Source: Humitalea rosea (GTDB lineage Bacteria > Pseudomonadota > Alphaproteobacteria > Acetobacterales > Acetobacteraceae). From it: a DNA stretch of 64,000 nucleotides. A program made the position numbers and the translations under genes. The stretch spans positions 1-64,000 of the forward strand of contig NZ_QKYU01000004.1 in NCBI RefSeq assembly GCF_003253705.1, written 5' to 3'. Of the stretch, positions 10,228 through 17,570 are shown piece after piece (the first letter of the stretch is position 1; each line of letters starts with the position of its first letter). The notes under the pieces are model-generated. The model was not told the origin of the DNA. It worked only from the letters and a program-made list of their open reading frames with translations, and made no database searches.

Positions 10228-11336
10228 TATCCGGTCCTTTCCTCCTCGCGGGATGCCGCGCTCCACCTCGCCAGCACCGCCGCCGCGCCGCCGGGCACTT
10301 CTGTCGTCGGGCGAATGGCGCCCCGCGTGCGGGAGAGGCGGGGGGCGGGCGCGGGCTGAAGCTGCCCACCGATCTCCTGCTGGACCCTGCGCGCGGCCAT
10401 GTGTGGGTGCGCGGCCACTGCTTCGAGGGGCAGCACCGGGCTGACGCAGGCCTCGGTAGGCCCAAGACGCTCGGCCCACTCCTCCCGCGTCCCTCGGCGA
10501 AAGGCTTGTGCCAGGGCGGCTCGGATGACCGGCCAGGCCGCGCGATCCTCGCGGGGCGGCAGGGCGTCCGGCGCGATGCCGAGGCCGGCGAGGAGCGCCT
10601 TCCAGAAGGGTTCCTCCAGTGCGCCGACGGCGACGTGCCCGCCGTCGGCGGTTTCGTAAGTCGTGTACCAGGGCGCCCCGCCGTCCAGCAGGTTCTCACC
10701 CCGCCGCGGGACCCAGCCGCTGCGGGCAGCCATGCCGTGAAACACCGCCATCATGGCTGAGGCGCCGTCCACCATCGCTGCGTCCACCACTTGGCCGCGG
10801 CCGCTGGCACGCGCCTCGATCACGGCGCAGAGCACGCCGAAGAGAAGGAACATTGACCCGCCGCCGTAGTCGCCAACGAGGTTCAGTGGCGGCACCGGCG
10901 CGCCGCCCGCGGGGCCAATGGCGTGCAGGGCCCCGGTGAGCGCGATGAAGTTGATGTCGTGGCCAGCCGTCCGGGCCAGCGGCCCGTCCTGGCCCCAGCC
11001 GGTCATGCGGCCGTAGACGAGGCGCGGGTTGTGCGCCAAGCAGGTATCCGGCCCCAGGCCCAGACGCTCCATCACCCCGGGCCGGTTGCCCTCCAGCAGC
11101 ACCTCCGCCCTGGCGGCGAGGTCAAGGGCCGCAGTCTGGTCTTCCGCCTGCTTGAGGTCGAGCACGATGACGCAGCGGCCGCGCAGGGTGGGGTCGTCTC
11201 TCGGGTCCCGCCGCGGCCCCGGGCGGACCACCTGCACCACCTCGGCCCCCATGTCAGCGAGCAGCATCGCGGCGAAGGGCACGGGCCCGATCGCGCCGAA
11301 CTCCAGCACACGCAGCCCGGCGAGCGGCCCCGTCAC
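10227..11336 (-). CDS. CaiB/BaiF family CoA-transferase or alpha-methylacyl-CoA racemase
   Basis: This 369-residue family III CoA-transferase-fold protein carries PLAGLRVLEFGAIGPVPFA at the N-terminus and RMTGWGQDGPLA followed by GHDINFIALTGAL, where the catalytic Asp lies. The GHDIN form is typical of the alpha-methylacyl-CoA racemase branch, which epimerises 2-methylacyl-CoA before beta-oxidation of branched chains; formyl- or succinyl-CoA transferases are the alternative. The start is GTG at 11336, overlapping the nitroreductase stop by 4 bp (GTGA); the long in-frame extension upstream lies inside that gene and is not translated. It ends one base into the truncated flavoprotein gene. Confidence 0.85.
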   Translation of the reverse strand: MTGPLAGLRVLEFGAIGPVPFAAMLLADMGAEVVQVVRPGPRRDPRDDPTLRGRCVIVLDLKQAEDQTAALDLAARAEVLLEGNRPGVMERLGLGPDTCLAHNPRLVYGRMTGWGQDGPLARTAGHDINFIALTGALHAIGPAGGAPVPPLNLVGDYGGGSMFLLFGVLCAVIEARASGRGQVVDAAMVDGASAMMAVFHGMAARSGWVPRRGENLLDGGAPWYTTYETADGGHVAVGALEEPFWKALLAGLGIAPDALPPREDRAAWPVIRAALAQAFRRGTREEWAERLGPTEACVSPVLPLEAVAAHPHMAARRVQQEIGGQLQPAPAPRLSRTRGAIRPTTEVPGGAAAVLARWSAASREEERTG

Positions 11337-12067
11337 GACCGCCACTCCACGACCTCCTCGGTCGGCGCACGGCTGGTGCGGAACGCATTGGCTGGATGCG
11401 ATGCATCCTCGAAGCGGAAGGCAATGCCGCACACCACCTTGCGGCTCTCCGGGATGCCGAAATGAGTGCGCAGGAAGGGGGAGTAGGCCGCCAGGGCCGC
11501 CTGCGCGACGCAGGCGACACCCAGCGCCTGAGCCGTGAGCATGAAGGCGGTGATATAGGCGCCGCAATCGACGGCACCGTAGGTTCCCAGCGCCGCTTCA
11601 GTCGTCACCAGCGCCGCGTGTGGAGCGCCGAAAAGTCGGAAGTTTTCGGCCGCCTGCCGCGCCGAGGCCCCCCGGTCGCCCCGCGCGACACCGACCGCGT
11701 CGTGGAGCTGGAAACCGCATTCCCGCCGCCTATCCTGGTATTCACCGCGGTAGGCTTCAGGGAAGGCGATGTCCGGCCGCCGCTCCCCCGACCGCACATG
11801 TTCCATCAACCCCACGCGAAGAGCTTCGGTCGCCGCGCCGGAGGTGGTGATCACCCGCCAGGGCTGCGCGTTGCACCAGGAGGGCGTGCGCTGTGCGGCG
11901 GTCAGGATGCGCCTGATGACCGCTTCGTCCATCGACTCGGGACGGAACGCGCGGCAACTGTGCCGTCGCGCGAGGATGTCCTCGAGCATCGCCATGGCAT
12001 GGCCCGGAGACGCGACACGATCATCCGGCATGGCCGGTCCCGCGGCTGGAGGGATCGGGTTCAACAC
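11333..12067 (-). CDS. nitroreductase family protein
   Basis: A 244-residue FMN-dependent nitroreductase-fold protein. N-terminal RRHSCRAFRPESMDEAVIRRIL and TPSWCNAQPWR form the usual FMN and dimer region, and the helix TAFMLTAQALGVACVAQAAL is typical of the family core. Members reduce nitro groups, quinones or flavins with NAD(P)H; some act as desaturases. An ATG 12 codons in (12031) is an alternative start. It lies 24 bp after the Bug receptor gene and overlaps the CaiB gene by 4 bp, so it belongs to the same transcript. Its role in the pathway is unknown. Confidence 0.85.
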   Translation of the reverse strand: MLNPIPPAAGPAMPDDRVASPGHAMAMLEDILARRHSCRAFRPESMDEAVIRRILTAAQRTPSWCNAQPWRVITTSGAATEALRVGLMEHVRSGERRPDIAFPEAYRGEYQDRRRECGFQLHDAVGVARGDRGASARQAAENFRLFGAPHAALVTTEAALGTYGAVDCGAYITAFMLTAQALGVACVAQAALAAYSPFLRTHFGIPESRKVVCGIAFRFEDASHPANAFRTSRAPTEEVVEWRS

Positions 12068-12091
12068 TGGCCCCTGCCATGAAAGCCAGCG

Positions 12092-13051
12092 CTACTCAGG
12101 CTTGATGTTTGCCGAGGTTATCACGGAGCGCCACATGGCCTCCTCCTCAGTCAACAGCCTCGAAAACTCCTGTGGCGTGGAGCCCACCGGCTCCATCCCG
12201 GCGGAGCGGAGCACCTGCTGGACGGAAGGCAGCGCGAGACCCTGCCGTACCGCAGCCGCGATCTTCTCGACAATCGGTGAGGGCGTGCGCGGCGGCGCGA
12301 GAAGTCCAAACCAGATCTCGACGTTGTAGCCCGGCAGCACGTCTGAGATCGGCGGCACGCCTGGAACCTCGGGAGAGGCCTGCGCCGAGCTGACCGCTAG
12401 GGCCTTCAGCCTCCCGGCCTCGATCTGGGCGTTCATGGCGGTCGAGGTGGTGGTCAGCACGAACTGCACCTCCCCCGCCACCACTGCAAGACTCGCAGGC
12501 GCCTGCCCGCGGTACGGAATATGCGTGGCACTGAAGTCGGCCATCTGACTTAACAGCAGAGTTGCGACATGGCCGAGCGAGGCAACGCCCGCAGTGGCGT
12601 AATTCAACCGGCCGGGGCGCTCGCGCGCATAGGCAATGAACTCGCGCAGGTCGCGCGGCGGCAGGGAAGCTGGCGTCACGAGCACGAGCGGGGCTCCGGT
12701 CACCCGGGTGATCGCTGTCAGCGCCGTTCCGCGATAGCCAATGTTCGGATCGGTAAGAGGCAGGATAGTGGCCGGGCCGTTATTGGCAATGACAAGGGTA
12801 TGACCGTCGGGCGCGGCGTTCATCAGTTCGCGCATACCGATAGCTCCTGCCCCACCTCCCCGATTCTCGATCACCACCGGCTGACCCAGCCTGGCCCGAA
12901 GCGGTTCCTGAAGAGCACGGGCGATGACATCGGTCGTGCCGCCTGCCGGATAGGGGATGATCACGCGTATCGGCCGGTTCGGGAATTCCTGGGCGAGGGC
13001 GGGCGCCGCTAGCATCAGCAGCGCGGCAAGGAGAGTGTTCCGCTTCTTCAT
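12092..13051 (-). CDS. Bug-family (TctC) periplasmic substrate-binding protein
   Basis: A 319-residue tripartite-tricarboxylate-type receptor that captures a carboxylate in the periplasm. It has a Sec signal peptide (positively charged MKKR, hydrophobic core, AQ cleavage near residue 20) and Bug hallmarks: PIRVIIPYPAGGTTDVIAR at the first lobe, VVIENRGGGAGAIG, and a later IPYRGQAPA segment. No TctA or TctB membrane genes are nearby, the usual state for Bug receptors. It leads the leftward cluster and faces the GntR regulator gene; a palindrome lies 63 bp upstream of its start, so it is probably controlled by that regulator. Ligand unknown; the cluster suggests an organic acid. Confidence 0.92.
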   Translation of the reverse strand: MKKRNTLLAALLMLAAPALAQEFPNRPIRVIIPYPAGGTTDVIARALQEPLRARLGQPVVIENRGGGAGAIGMRELMNAAPDGHTLVIANNGPATILPLTDPNIGYRGTALTAITRVTGAPLVLVTPASLPPRDLREFIAYARERPGRLNYATAGVASLGHVATLLLSQMADFSATHIPYRGQAPASLAVVAGEVQFVLTTTSTAMNAQIEAGRLKALAVSSAQASPEVPGVPPISDVLPGYNVEIWFGLLAPPRTPSPIVEKIAAAVRQGLALPSVQQVLRSAGMEPVGSTPQEFSRLLTEEEAMWRSVITSANIKPE

Positions 13052-13113
13052 TGGCGTTTCCTCACTGTCTTACAGCCGGCCGGGCGGCCGGGCAGAGCGC
13101 CGACTATCAGGGT

Positions 13114-13128
13114 TTTGGACCGTCCATT
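13114..13128. promoter_or_regulatory. GntR-type operator, copy 2
   Basis: TTTGGAC-C-GTCCATT matches the 9642-9656 palindrome with one mismatch in the arms. It lies between the divergent Bug receptor (start 13051) and GntR regulator (start 13235) genes, where one repressor could control both itself and the catabolic operon. Confidence 0.7.
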
Positions 13129-13234
13129 CAAGAGCATTCCACTCGTATTGCGGACCTGTTATGGCTGCGCTGGTTTTAAGGCGGCCAGCCCCTCTGCACT
13201 GGTGTAGGGCGACCGCCTGGGGAAGGATCGCTTG

Positions 13235-14041
13235 ATGGGACGGCCGGGGGCTAAGCTAAAGACGTCCGATATAGAGAATGCGAAGACGCCCTCCCCCAGG
13301 GCGAGCCGCGAGCCGGCGGCTCCCACCCGCTCAGTACCCGCGGCCTTCGCTCCGATCAGGCCGCTGCGTATCTCGGAGGAGATCGGCGCACGAATCCGCC
13401 AGCAGATTGCGGCCGGCGAGTTGAAGCCCAATGATCGCTTGCCCACTGAGCGCGAACTATCAGACATGTTCGCCGTCAGCCGCATGGCAGTGCGCGAGGG
13501 CATGCGCAACCTGGAGGCAGCCGGGCTCATCACTTTGCGCAAGGGCCGCAATGGTGGCGCCTTCGTGGCCGAGAGTGGCGCCAAGCTCGTCACCCAGTCC
13601 TTCCGGGACATGATTGATCTCGGGCGTGCCTCGCTGGACATGCTGCTGGAAGCGCGGCTGCATGTGATGGGCACCGTGGTGCGCTTGGCCTGCCGGCGCG
13701 CGACCCCTGCCGACCTGGTCGCGCTGCAGCAAAATCTTGACGAGGCGGCGGCGCTGACCGAGCGCGGCCTCCTGGAGGAGCGCACCTCCAAGGCAATCGG
13801 CTTCAATCGGCTGCTCGCCGAGGCCACAGGCAACATCATGCTCACTGCCGTGGTTGAAGGACTCAGTGAGGTGCTTCGCCACTTCGTCGCGCAGGCCGGG
13901 CGACGTGTGCATGATCCCGTGCTGGCCGTGAGGCGCAAGTTGCTTGCGCAGATCAGCGCCCGGGACGAGGAGGGCGCTGTGCTCACAATGGAGACCTATC
14001 TGCGAGGCCTCCAAGATTATCTTGACAACGCTCGCCGCTAG
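13235..14041 (+). CDS. FadR/VanR-type GntR transcriptional regulator (FCD domain)
   Basis: A 268-residue regulator. After an unstructured basic/proline-rich N-terminus of about 45 residues comes a winged helix: EIGARIRQQIAAGELKPNDRLPTERELSDMFAVSRMAVREGMRNLEAAGLI, roughly in that order, followed by an all-helical FCD ligand-binding domain. FCD regulators sense small carboxylates through a bound metal. The ATG at 13235 has GGAAGG 8 bp upstream; a TTG directly before it is the alternative. It is divergent from the Bug-led catabolic operon and two copies of one palindrome lie upstream of the two leftward transcripts, so it most likely represses the cluster until its acid inducer appears. Effector unknown. 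Confidence 0.9.
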   Translation: MGRPGAKLKTSDIENAKTPSPRASREPAAPTRSVPAAFAPIRPLRISEEIGARIRQQIAAGELKPNDRLPTERELSDMFAVSRMAVREGMRNLEAAGLITLRKGRNGGAFVAESGAKLVTQSFRDMIDLGRASLDMLLEARLHVMGTVVRLACRRATPADLVALQQNLDEAAALTERGLLEERTSKAIGFNRLLAEATGNIMLTAVVEGLSEVLRHFVAQAGRRVHDPVLAVRRKLLAQISARDEEGAVLTMETYLRGLQDYLDNARR

Positions 14042-14051
14042 GTAGGGAACC

Positions 14052-14197
14052 GTAAGCGGGGCAAATTCCCGGGCGGTTTCCGCAAGGCTGCTCGGTCTGG
14101 CGCACCCTCGGCCACCAAGAATGGCGGCTATCCGCCATTTCTGGTCGTTGCGGTCGGCGATGCTACACCTGCGTGCCCGGGAATTTGCCCCGGTTAC
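14052..14197. mobile_element. MITE-like inverted-repeat element
   Basis: An 18-bp perfect inverted repeat (14057-14074 and 14175-14192, core GGGGCAAATTCCCGGGC) extends to 23 bp with one mismatch and encloses about 100 bp. The interior has a second hairpin around 14114-14142 with arms like GAATGGCGG and CCGCCATTTC. No gene fits inside. It directly follows the GntR stop codon. Size and symmetry fit a miniature inverted-repeat element or the ends of a collapsed insertion sequence. I see no convincing target duplication. Confidence 0.6.
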
Positions 14198-14224
14198 ACC
14201 GAAAGTCCCGACGGCCCGAAACCT

Positions 14225-14233
14225 GTCGCGATG
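14225..14233 (+). repeat. 9-bp target-site duplication, left copy
   Basis: GTCGCGATG directly abuts the left end of the IS4-family element and recurs at its right end. The copies are identical, indicating that the insertion is recent or undisturbed. Confidence 0.8.
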
Positions 14234-15501
14234 CTCACGAATCCCCTCATTTCGCCTAGCCCCGCTAGACCCGATTCGGACGCGCTTTGTAGACCTTCGG
14301 GAGCATTGGCGGAGGGTCAGGATTATGGTGCAGGCGGAGCGGTCGCGAGTGCGTTTGCGCGATGTTCGCGGGTTCATTGGCGAGTTGTATGCACACGACC
14401 TGCACGCCAAGCGGGTGGATGCGCTGGCGGGCGCCACGCTGGGCGTGATGGCTGGCGCGTCGCTGGCGGTGGCGATGATCGGCCAGGCACTGGCGCTGGC
14501 GCGGGGGCTGGTCACCAAGCATGCTGTCAAGCAGGTGGACCGGCTGTTGAGCAACGGCGCGATCGACGTGTGGGACAGCTTTGCCCGCTGGGTGCCGAAC
14601 CAGATCGGCGCCCGGCGCGACGTTCTGGTGGCGATGGGCTGGACCGATTTCGACCGCGACGGCCAATCGACGCTGGTGCTGAGCCTGGTGACGGGGCATG
14701 GCCGCGCGGCGCCGCTGATCTGGCTGACCGTCTGGAAGGACGAGATCGCGACCCGCCGCAACGACTATGAGGATGCCTGCCTGCGCCGGCTTGCCGAGAC
14801 GGTCCCGCCGGACTGCCGGGTGACCATTCTGGCCGATCGCGGGTTTGGCGACCGGAAGCTGTTCGCGTTCCTGGGCGAACTCGGCTTCGCCTACGTCATC
14901 CGCTTTCGCGGCAACATCCGCGTCACCGACGGCGACGGCCAGAGCAAGCCTGCCGTCGAGTGGGTCGGCCGAGGCGGCCGGGCGCGCAAATTGCGCGATG
15001 CCCGGGTCACGGCACAGGGACAGCGGGTTGGCGCCGTCGTGTGCGTGCATGCCAAGGGCATGAAGGAGCCATGGTGCCTGGCCGCCAGCGACCCGCAGGC
15101 GAGCGCGTCCATGCTGGTCAATCACTATGCGCGGCGCTGGACCATCGAGCCGCAATTTCGCGACACCAAGGATCTGCGTTTCGGGATGGGGCTGTCGGCG
15201 ACGCGCATCGGCGAGCCGATGCGGCGCGACCGGTTGCTGCTGGTCAGCGCCTTCGCGGTCGCTCTGCTGACGCTGCTCGGCACGGTAGGCGAGCGTCTGG
15301 GCATGGACCGGCTGCTCAAGTCCAACACCAGCAAGACGCGCACGCACTCGCTGTTCCGCCAGGGCTGCATGCTCTACGAACTGATCCCCACCATGCCAGA
15401 GCACAGGCTCGCTCCGCTCATGCGGGAATTCGCACAGGCAGTGTCACAGGCAGGCGAATTCAGTGGAGCGCTTGCCTGAACGAAATGAGGGGATGATTGA
15501 G
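14234..15501 (+). mobile_element. complete IS4-family insertion sequence
   Basis: The element is 1268 bp. Its ends form a 21-bp imperfect inverted repeat matching at 18 positions, with a perfect inner stretch ATCCCCTCATTTCG (14241-14254, complement at 15481-15494). A 9-bp duplication flanks it. It carries one full-length transposase gene reading rightwards. Insertion lies just before the ATG of the small open frame at 15508; the duplicated target includes that ATG. Confidence 0.85.
14325..15479 (+). CDS. IS4-family DDE transposase
   Basis: A 384-residue transposase. The first catalytic Asp lies in MGWTDFDRDG (about residue 108), the second in TILADRGFGD (about 170), and the Glu in the IS4 signature Y-(2)-R-(3)-E-(6)-K, present exactly as YARRWTIEPQFRDTK (about 268-282). 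The N-terminal helices with LHAKRVDALAGATLG are typical of the family. The ATG at 14325 is chosen for its GGAGGGTCAGGA site; further upstream frame is host or repeat DNA. With all catalytic residues, intact terminal repeats and a clean target duplication, the element looks functional. Confidence 0.9.
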   Translation: MVQAERSRVRLRDVRGFIGELYAHDLHAKRVDALAGATLGVMAGASLAVAMIGQALALARGLVTKHAVKQVDRLLSNGAIDVWDSFARWVPNQIGARRDVLVAMGWTDFDRDGQSTLVLSLVTGHGRAAPLIWLTVWKDEIATRRNDYEDACLRRLAETVPPDCRVTILADRGFGDRKLFAFLGELGFAYVIRFRGNIRVTDGDGQSKPAVEWVGRGGRARKLRDARVTAQGQRVGAVVCVHAKGMKEPWCLAASDPQASASMLVNHYARRWTIEPQFRDTKDLRFGMGLSATRIGEPMRRDRLLLVSAFAVALLTLLGTVGERLGMDRLLKSNTSKTRTHSLFRQGCMLYELIPTMPEHRLAPLMREFAQAVSQAGEFSGALA

Positions 15502-15510
15502 GTCGCGATG
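15502..15510 (+). repeat. 9-bp target-site duplication, right copy
   Basis: GTCGCGATG directly follows the right inverted repeat of the IS4-family element and is identical to 14225-14233. Its last three bases are the ATG of the next open frame. Confidence 0.8.
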
Positions 15511-15804
15511 TACACATTCATCGTCAAGGGCGTTGCTGGCGCAATCACCAACGAGGATCGCGCCACTCTCCGTCTGCACCCCGTGCATGAAATCATTGCC
15601 GATCTCGATTCCAGTCGCTACCGCGCAGCGCTCGGCATGCTGGTGCGGTGGCAGGGGCAGACCGAGTATCGCCTCGGCTTCAATGACTGCGTGACCTTCG
15701 CCGCGGAGATGGCGCGTGCCGTTGGCATGTCGGTGCCGAACCGACAATTCCGAGATCCGATAGATTACCTCGCGGCGATGATAGCGAACAATCGTCCAAC
15801 ATAG
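15508..15804 (+). CDS. small hypothetical protein, possibly the 3' part of an IS-interrupted gene
   Basis: A 98-residue product with LRLHPVHEIIADLDSSRYRAALGMLVRW and then YRLGFNDCVTFAAEMARAVGM. The NDC-x-x-F-A pattern resembles the cysteine region of papain-like (NlpC/P60 or YiiX-like) proteins, which usually have a longer N-terminal part with the other catalytic residues. The ATG at 15508 lies in the target duplication of the IS4-family element, so the insertion separated this frame from whatever lay upstream. Joining the left flank to it keeps an open frame, but that flank is the inverted-repeat element and does not look like protein. I consider it a fragment of a lost hydrolase-like gene; a short intact gene is possible. 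Confidence 0.45.
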   Translation: MYTFIVKGVAGAITNEDRATLRLHPVHEIIADLDSSRYRAALGMLVRWQGQTEYRLGFNDCVTFAAEMARAVGMSVPNRQFRDPIDYLAAMIANNRPT

Positions 15805-16105
15805 GGCGCGCCGCTCATCCAATTTTTTCCTGCCAGAGACATTTTTCCCCGGTTCCCTTTGCTGCCACGATGGGCGCGCAGAATAGGCGCCGGGAGTGGA
15901 GACCGTTCGAATCCAGGCGCACCTCCTCCGCCAGTTCCCATGCGAGCCGTGCTCTCCGCCTGACCGGACGCCGCGCTGAGTGGCAGGTTTCCTGGGGTTT
16001 TCTGGGTGGACCTGTTGACTGGCCAGACGTGGAGATGGCCGGAAATCGCTCTCCGGAGGCCAATTCTCTCCGGACCTCCTGACTTGGGCATATTAGAGCC
16101 TGTCG
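15805..16105. other. non-coding stretch between mobile-element remnants
   Basis: No coding region can be supported. Open frames on both strands are of low complexity and lack family resemblance. A TTCGAATCC string near 15908 recalls a tRNA T-arm, but its flanks do not pair. The stretch is probably degraded or insertion-derived DNA between the small hypothetical gene and the IS5 remnant. Confidence 0.4.
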
Positions 16106-16309
16106 TCAATTGAGCCAGACGGTAACTGCCGCAAGCTGAATGGCGCCGAGGAAATTTCGGGCGCTTTTGTCGTAGCGCGTTGCGATGGCACGGAACTCCT
16201 TGAGTTTGGCGAAGAAGTTCTCGATCAGGTGCCGTGTCTTGTAGAAGTGCTTGTCCGGGCTCCGAGCCACTTTCCGGTGCGCTCGATGGGCTTCGACATA
16301 GGCGTGCGC
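16106..16309 (-). pseudogene. IS5-family transposase remnant (C-terminal end)
   Basis: Read on the minus strand, the frame gives DKHFYKTRHLIENFFAKLKEF, RAIATRYDKSARNFLGAIQL and AAVTVWLN before a stop, the unmistakable C-terminus of an IS5-family transposase. Upstream the frame meets a stop at 16310-16312 and I find no N-terminal part, so roughly 65 residues remain. GAGCCTGTCGTCAATTGAG next to the stop (from 16096) looks like the element end. It differs from the IS5 copy at 1.8-2.6 kb, which ends in VRLA. Confidence 0.8.
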
Positions 16310-16770
16310 CTAGGCTTGACTCATTTCCGGGAAACCGGCCTGCCCGTGCGATGGTATCCATCCCCATGTCCCCTCGCCGCTGACCAGCCCGTCCAAGGCC
16401 GGAGGGCACCGGCAAGCACGGTTTGGCTGCGTTCCGCCGTCGGAAGAAAGCGACCCTGAGCGACCGCCGCATGACGCGGGCGCCCGGGTCGGCGAGCGCG
16501 GGGAACGGCGGGCTGGGTCCGTACCCCCGCCTTGACTCGCTATCATTCCAGGATGCGGAATATGCGCGGGCCGCGACCGATCTTGCTCGGCGTGGATGCT
16601 AGCCCTGCCGCGGCGGATCCGGGCGCAGGCAAAAGGGGGGACATCGACCGAATGAAGGTCATCGTGATCAGGGGCAAGGGCACAAAGCTGCTCACCTTGG
16701 TACAAGGGCGCCCGCCCGTCGCCGGCCGCCTGCTGCCGACGGTATCGCCCCTGCCCTTGCGGCACCGTGA
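16310..16770. other. intergenic stretch upstream of the first island IclR gene
   Basis: About 460 bp without a supportable gene. Its only recognisable element is a palindrome at 16545-16561, listed separately. The left half probably belongs to the decayed insertion; the right half should hold the promoter of the IclR gene. Confidence 0.4.
16545..16561. promoter_or_regulatory. putative IclR operator ATTCC-N7-GGAAT, site A
   Basis: ATTCC-AGGATGC-GGAAT, 209 bp upstream of the IclR gene at 16771. Arms match exactly the sites at 26142 and 28044. The 17-bp palindrome suits an IclR dimer. Autoregulation is inferred. Confidence 0.6.
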
Positions 16771-17562
16771 ATGAGCGGCCCCCCGGTGCAGTCGGTGCTG
16801 CGGGCGCTGGTGCTGCTGAAGGAGCTGAACCGCCAGCGCCACACGACGGTGGACCAGCTGCACCGCGTCTCCGGCCTGCCGAAACCCACCATCATGCGGC
16901 TGCTCGGCACGTTGAGCACGGCAGGGCTGGTGGCCAAGGGCGAGCGCGGGCTCGGCTACCGCATCACCTCGCAGGTTGCCGCGCTGAGCTCCGGCTTCCA
17001 TGGCGGACCGCTGGTGGCAGAGGCCGGGCGCGCCTGGGCGGCGGATCTGACGCGGCGACTGAAGTGGCCGGCGGCGATCGCGGTACCGGACCAGGGGCGC
17101 GTGGTCATCAGCGTCAGCACCATGGCCGACAGCGCGGTGTCGCCCTTTCACGCCACGGTCGGCGTGAGCTTCAGCATGGTGACGCGGGCCATCGGCCGCG
17201 CCTACCTCGCCTTCTGCCCCGAGGAGGAGCGGCGCATCCTGCTGCGCCTGCTCGCCGCTTCACCCGAAGCCGAGGACAACCCCCCCAACCTGGAACGCGT
17301 GGTCCAGGGGATGATCGCCATGGTGCGGCGCCAGGGCTATGCACAGCGCGATCCGAAGGTGGAGCCGCGCAACTCCAACACCGTCGCGGTCCCGATCATG
17401 CTGGGTGAGTCGGTCGCCGGCACCCTGGGCCTCAGCTACTTCCGCTCCGTCGTCAGCCATGCCGCCTTGACCGAGGAGCTGGTGCCGGCGCTATGCGAGG
17501 CAAGCCGGCAGATCACCGCCTCGATGGAACGGCTGCAGCAGGGCCAGACCCAGGAGGCGTGA
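16771..17562 (+). CDS. IclR-family transcriptional regulator (island copy 1)
   Basis: A 263-residue regulator with an N-terminal winged helix (SVLRALVLLKEL, HTTVDQLHRVSGLPKPTIMRLLGTLSTAGLV) and a C-terminal GAF-like effector domain ending in GLSYFRSVVSHAALTEELVPAL. IclR proteins control aromatic and carboxylic acid catabolism in response to a small acid. It is strikingly similar throughout to the IclR protein at 26167-26958, differing at perhaps a quarter of positions by eye, so the two are recent paralogues that may share operators and effectors. The ATG at 16771 fits the family start. It converges with the MmgE/PrpD gene, whose stop is 8 bp away. Confidence 0.92.
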   Translation: MSGPPVQSVLRALVLLKELNRQRHTTVDQLHRVSGLPKPTIMRLLGTLSTAGLVAKGERGLGYRITSQVAALSSGFHGGPLVAEAGRAWAADLTRRLKWPAAIAVPDQGRVVISVSTMADSAVSPFHATVGVSFSMVTRAIGRAYLAFCPEEERRILLRLLAASPEAEDNPPNLERVVQGMIAMVRRQGYAQRDPKVEPRNSNTVAVPIMLGESVAGTLGLSYFRSVVSHAALTEELVPALCEASRQITASMERLQQGQTQEA

Positions 17563-17570
17563 TTCCGCCA

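Noticed and set aside
15900-15950. TTCGAATCC string followed by CCTCCTCCGCCA resembling a tRNA 3' end
   Set aside because: The bases on both sides of the loop do not form a T-stem and no anticodon or D-arm fits upstream; not a tRNA or a convincing att site.
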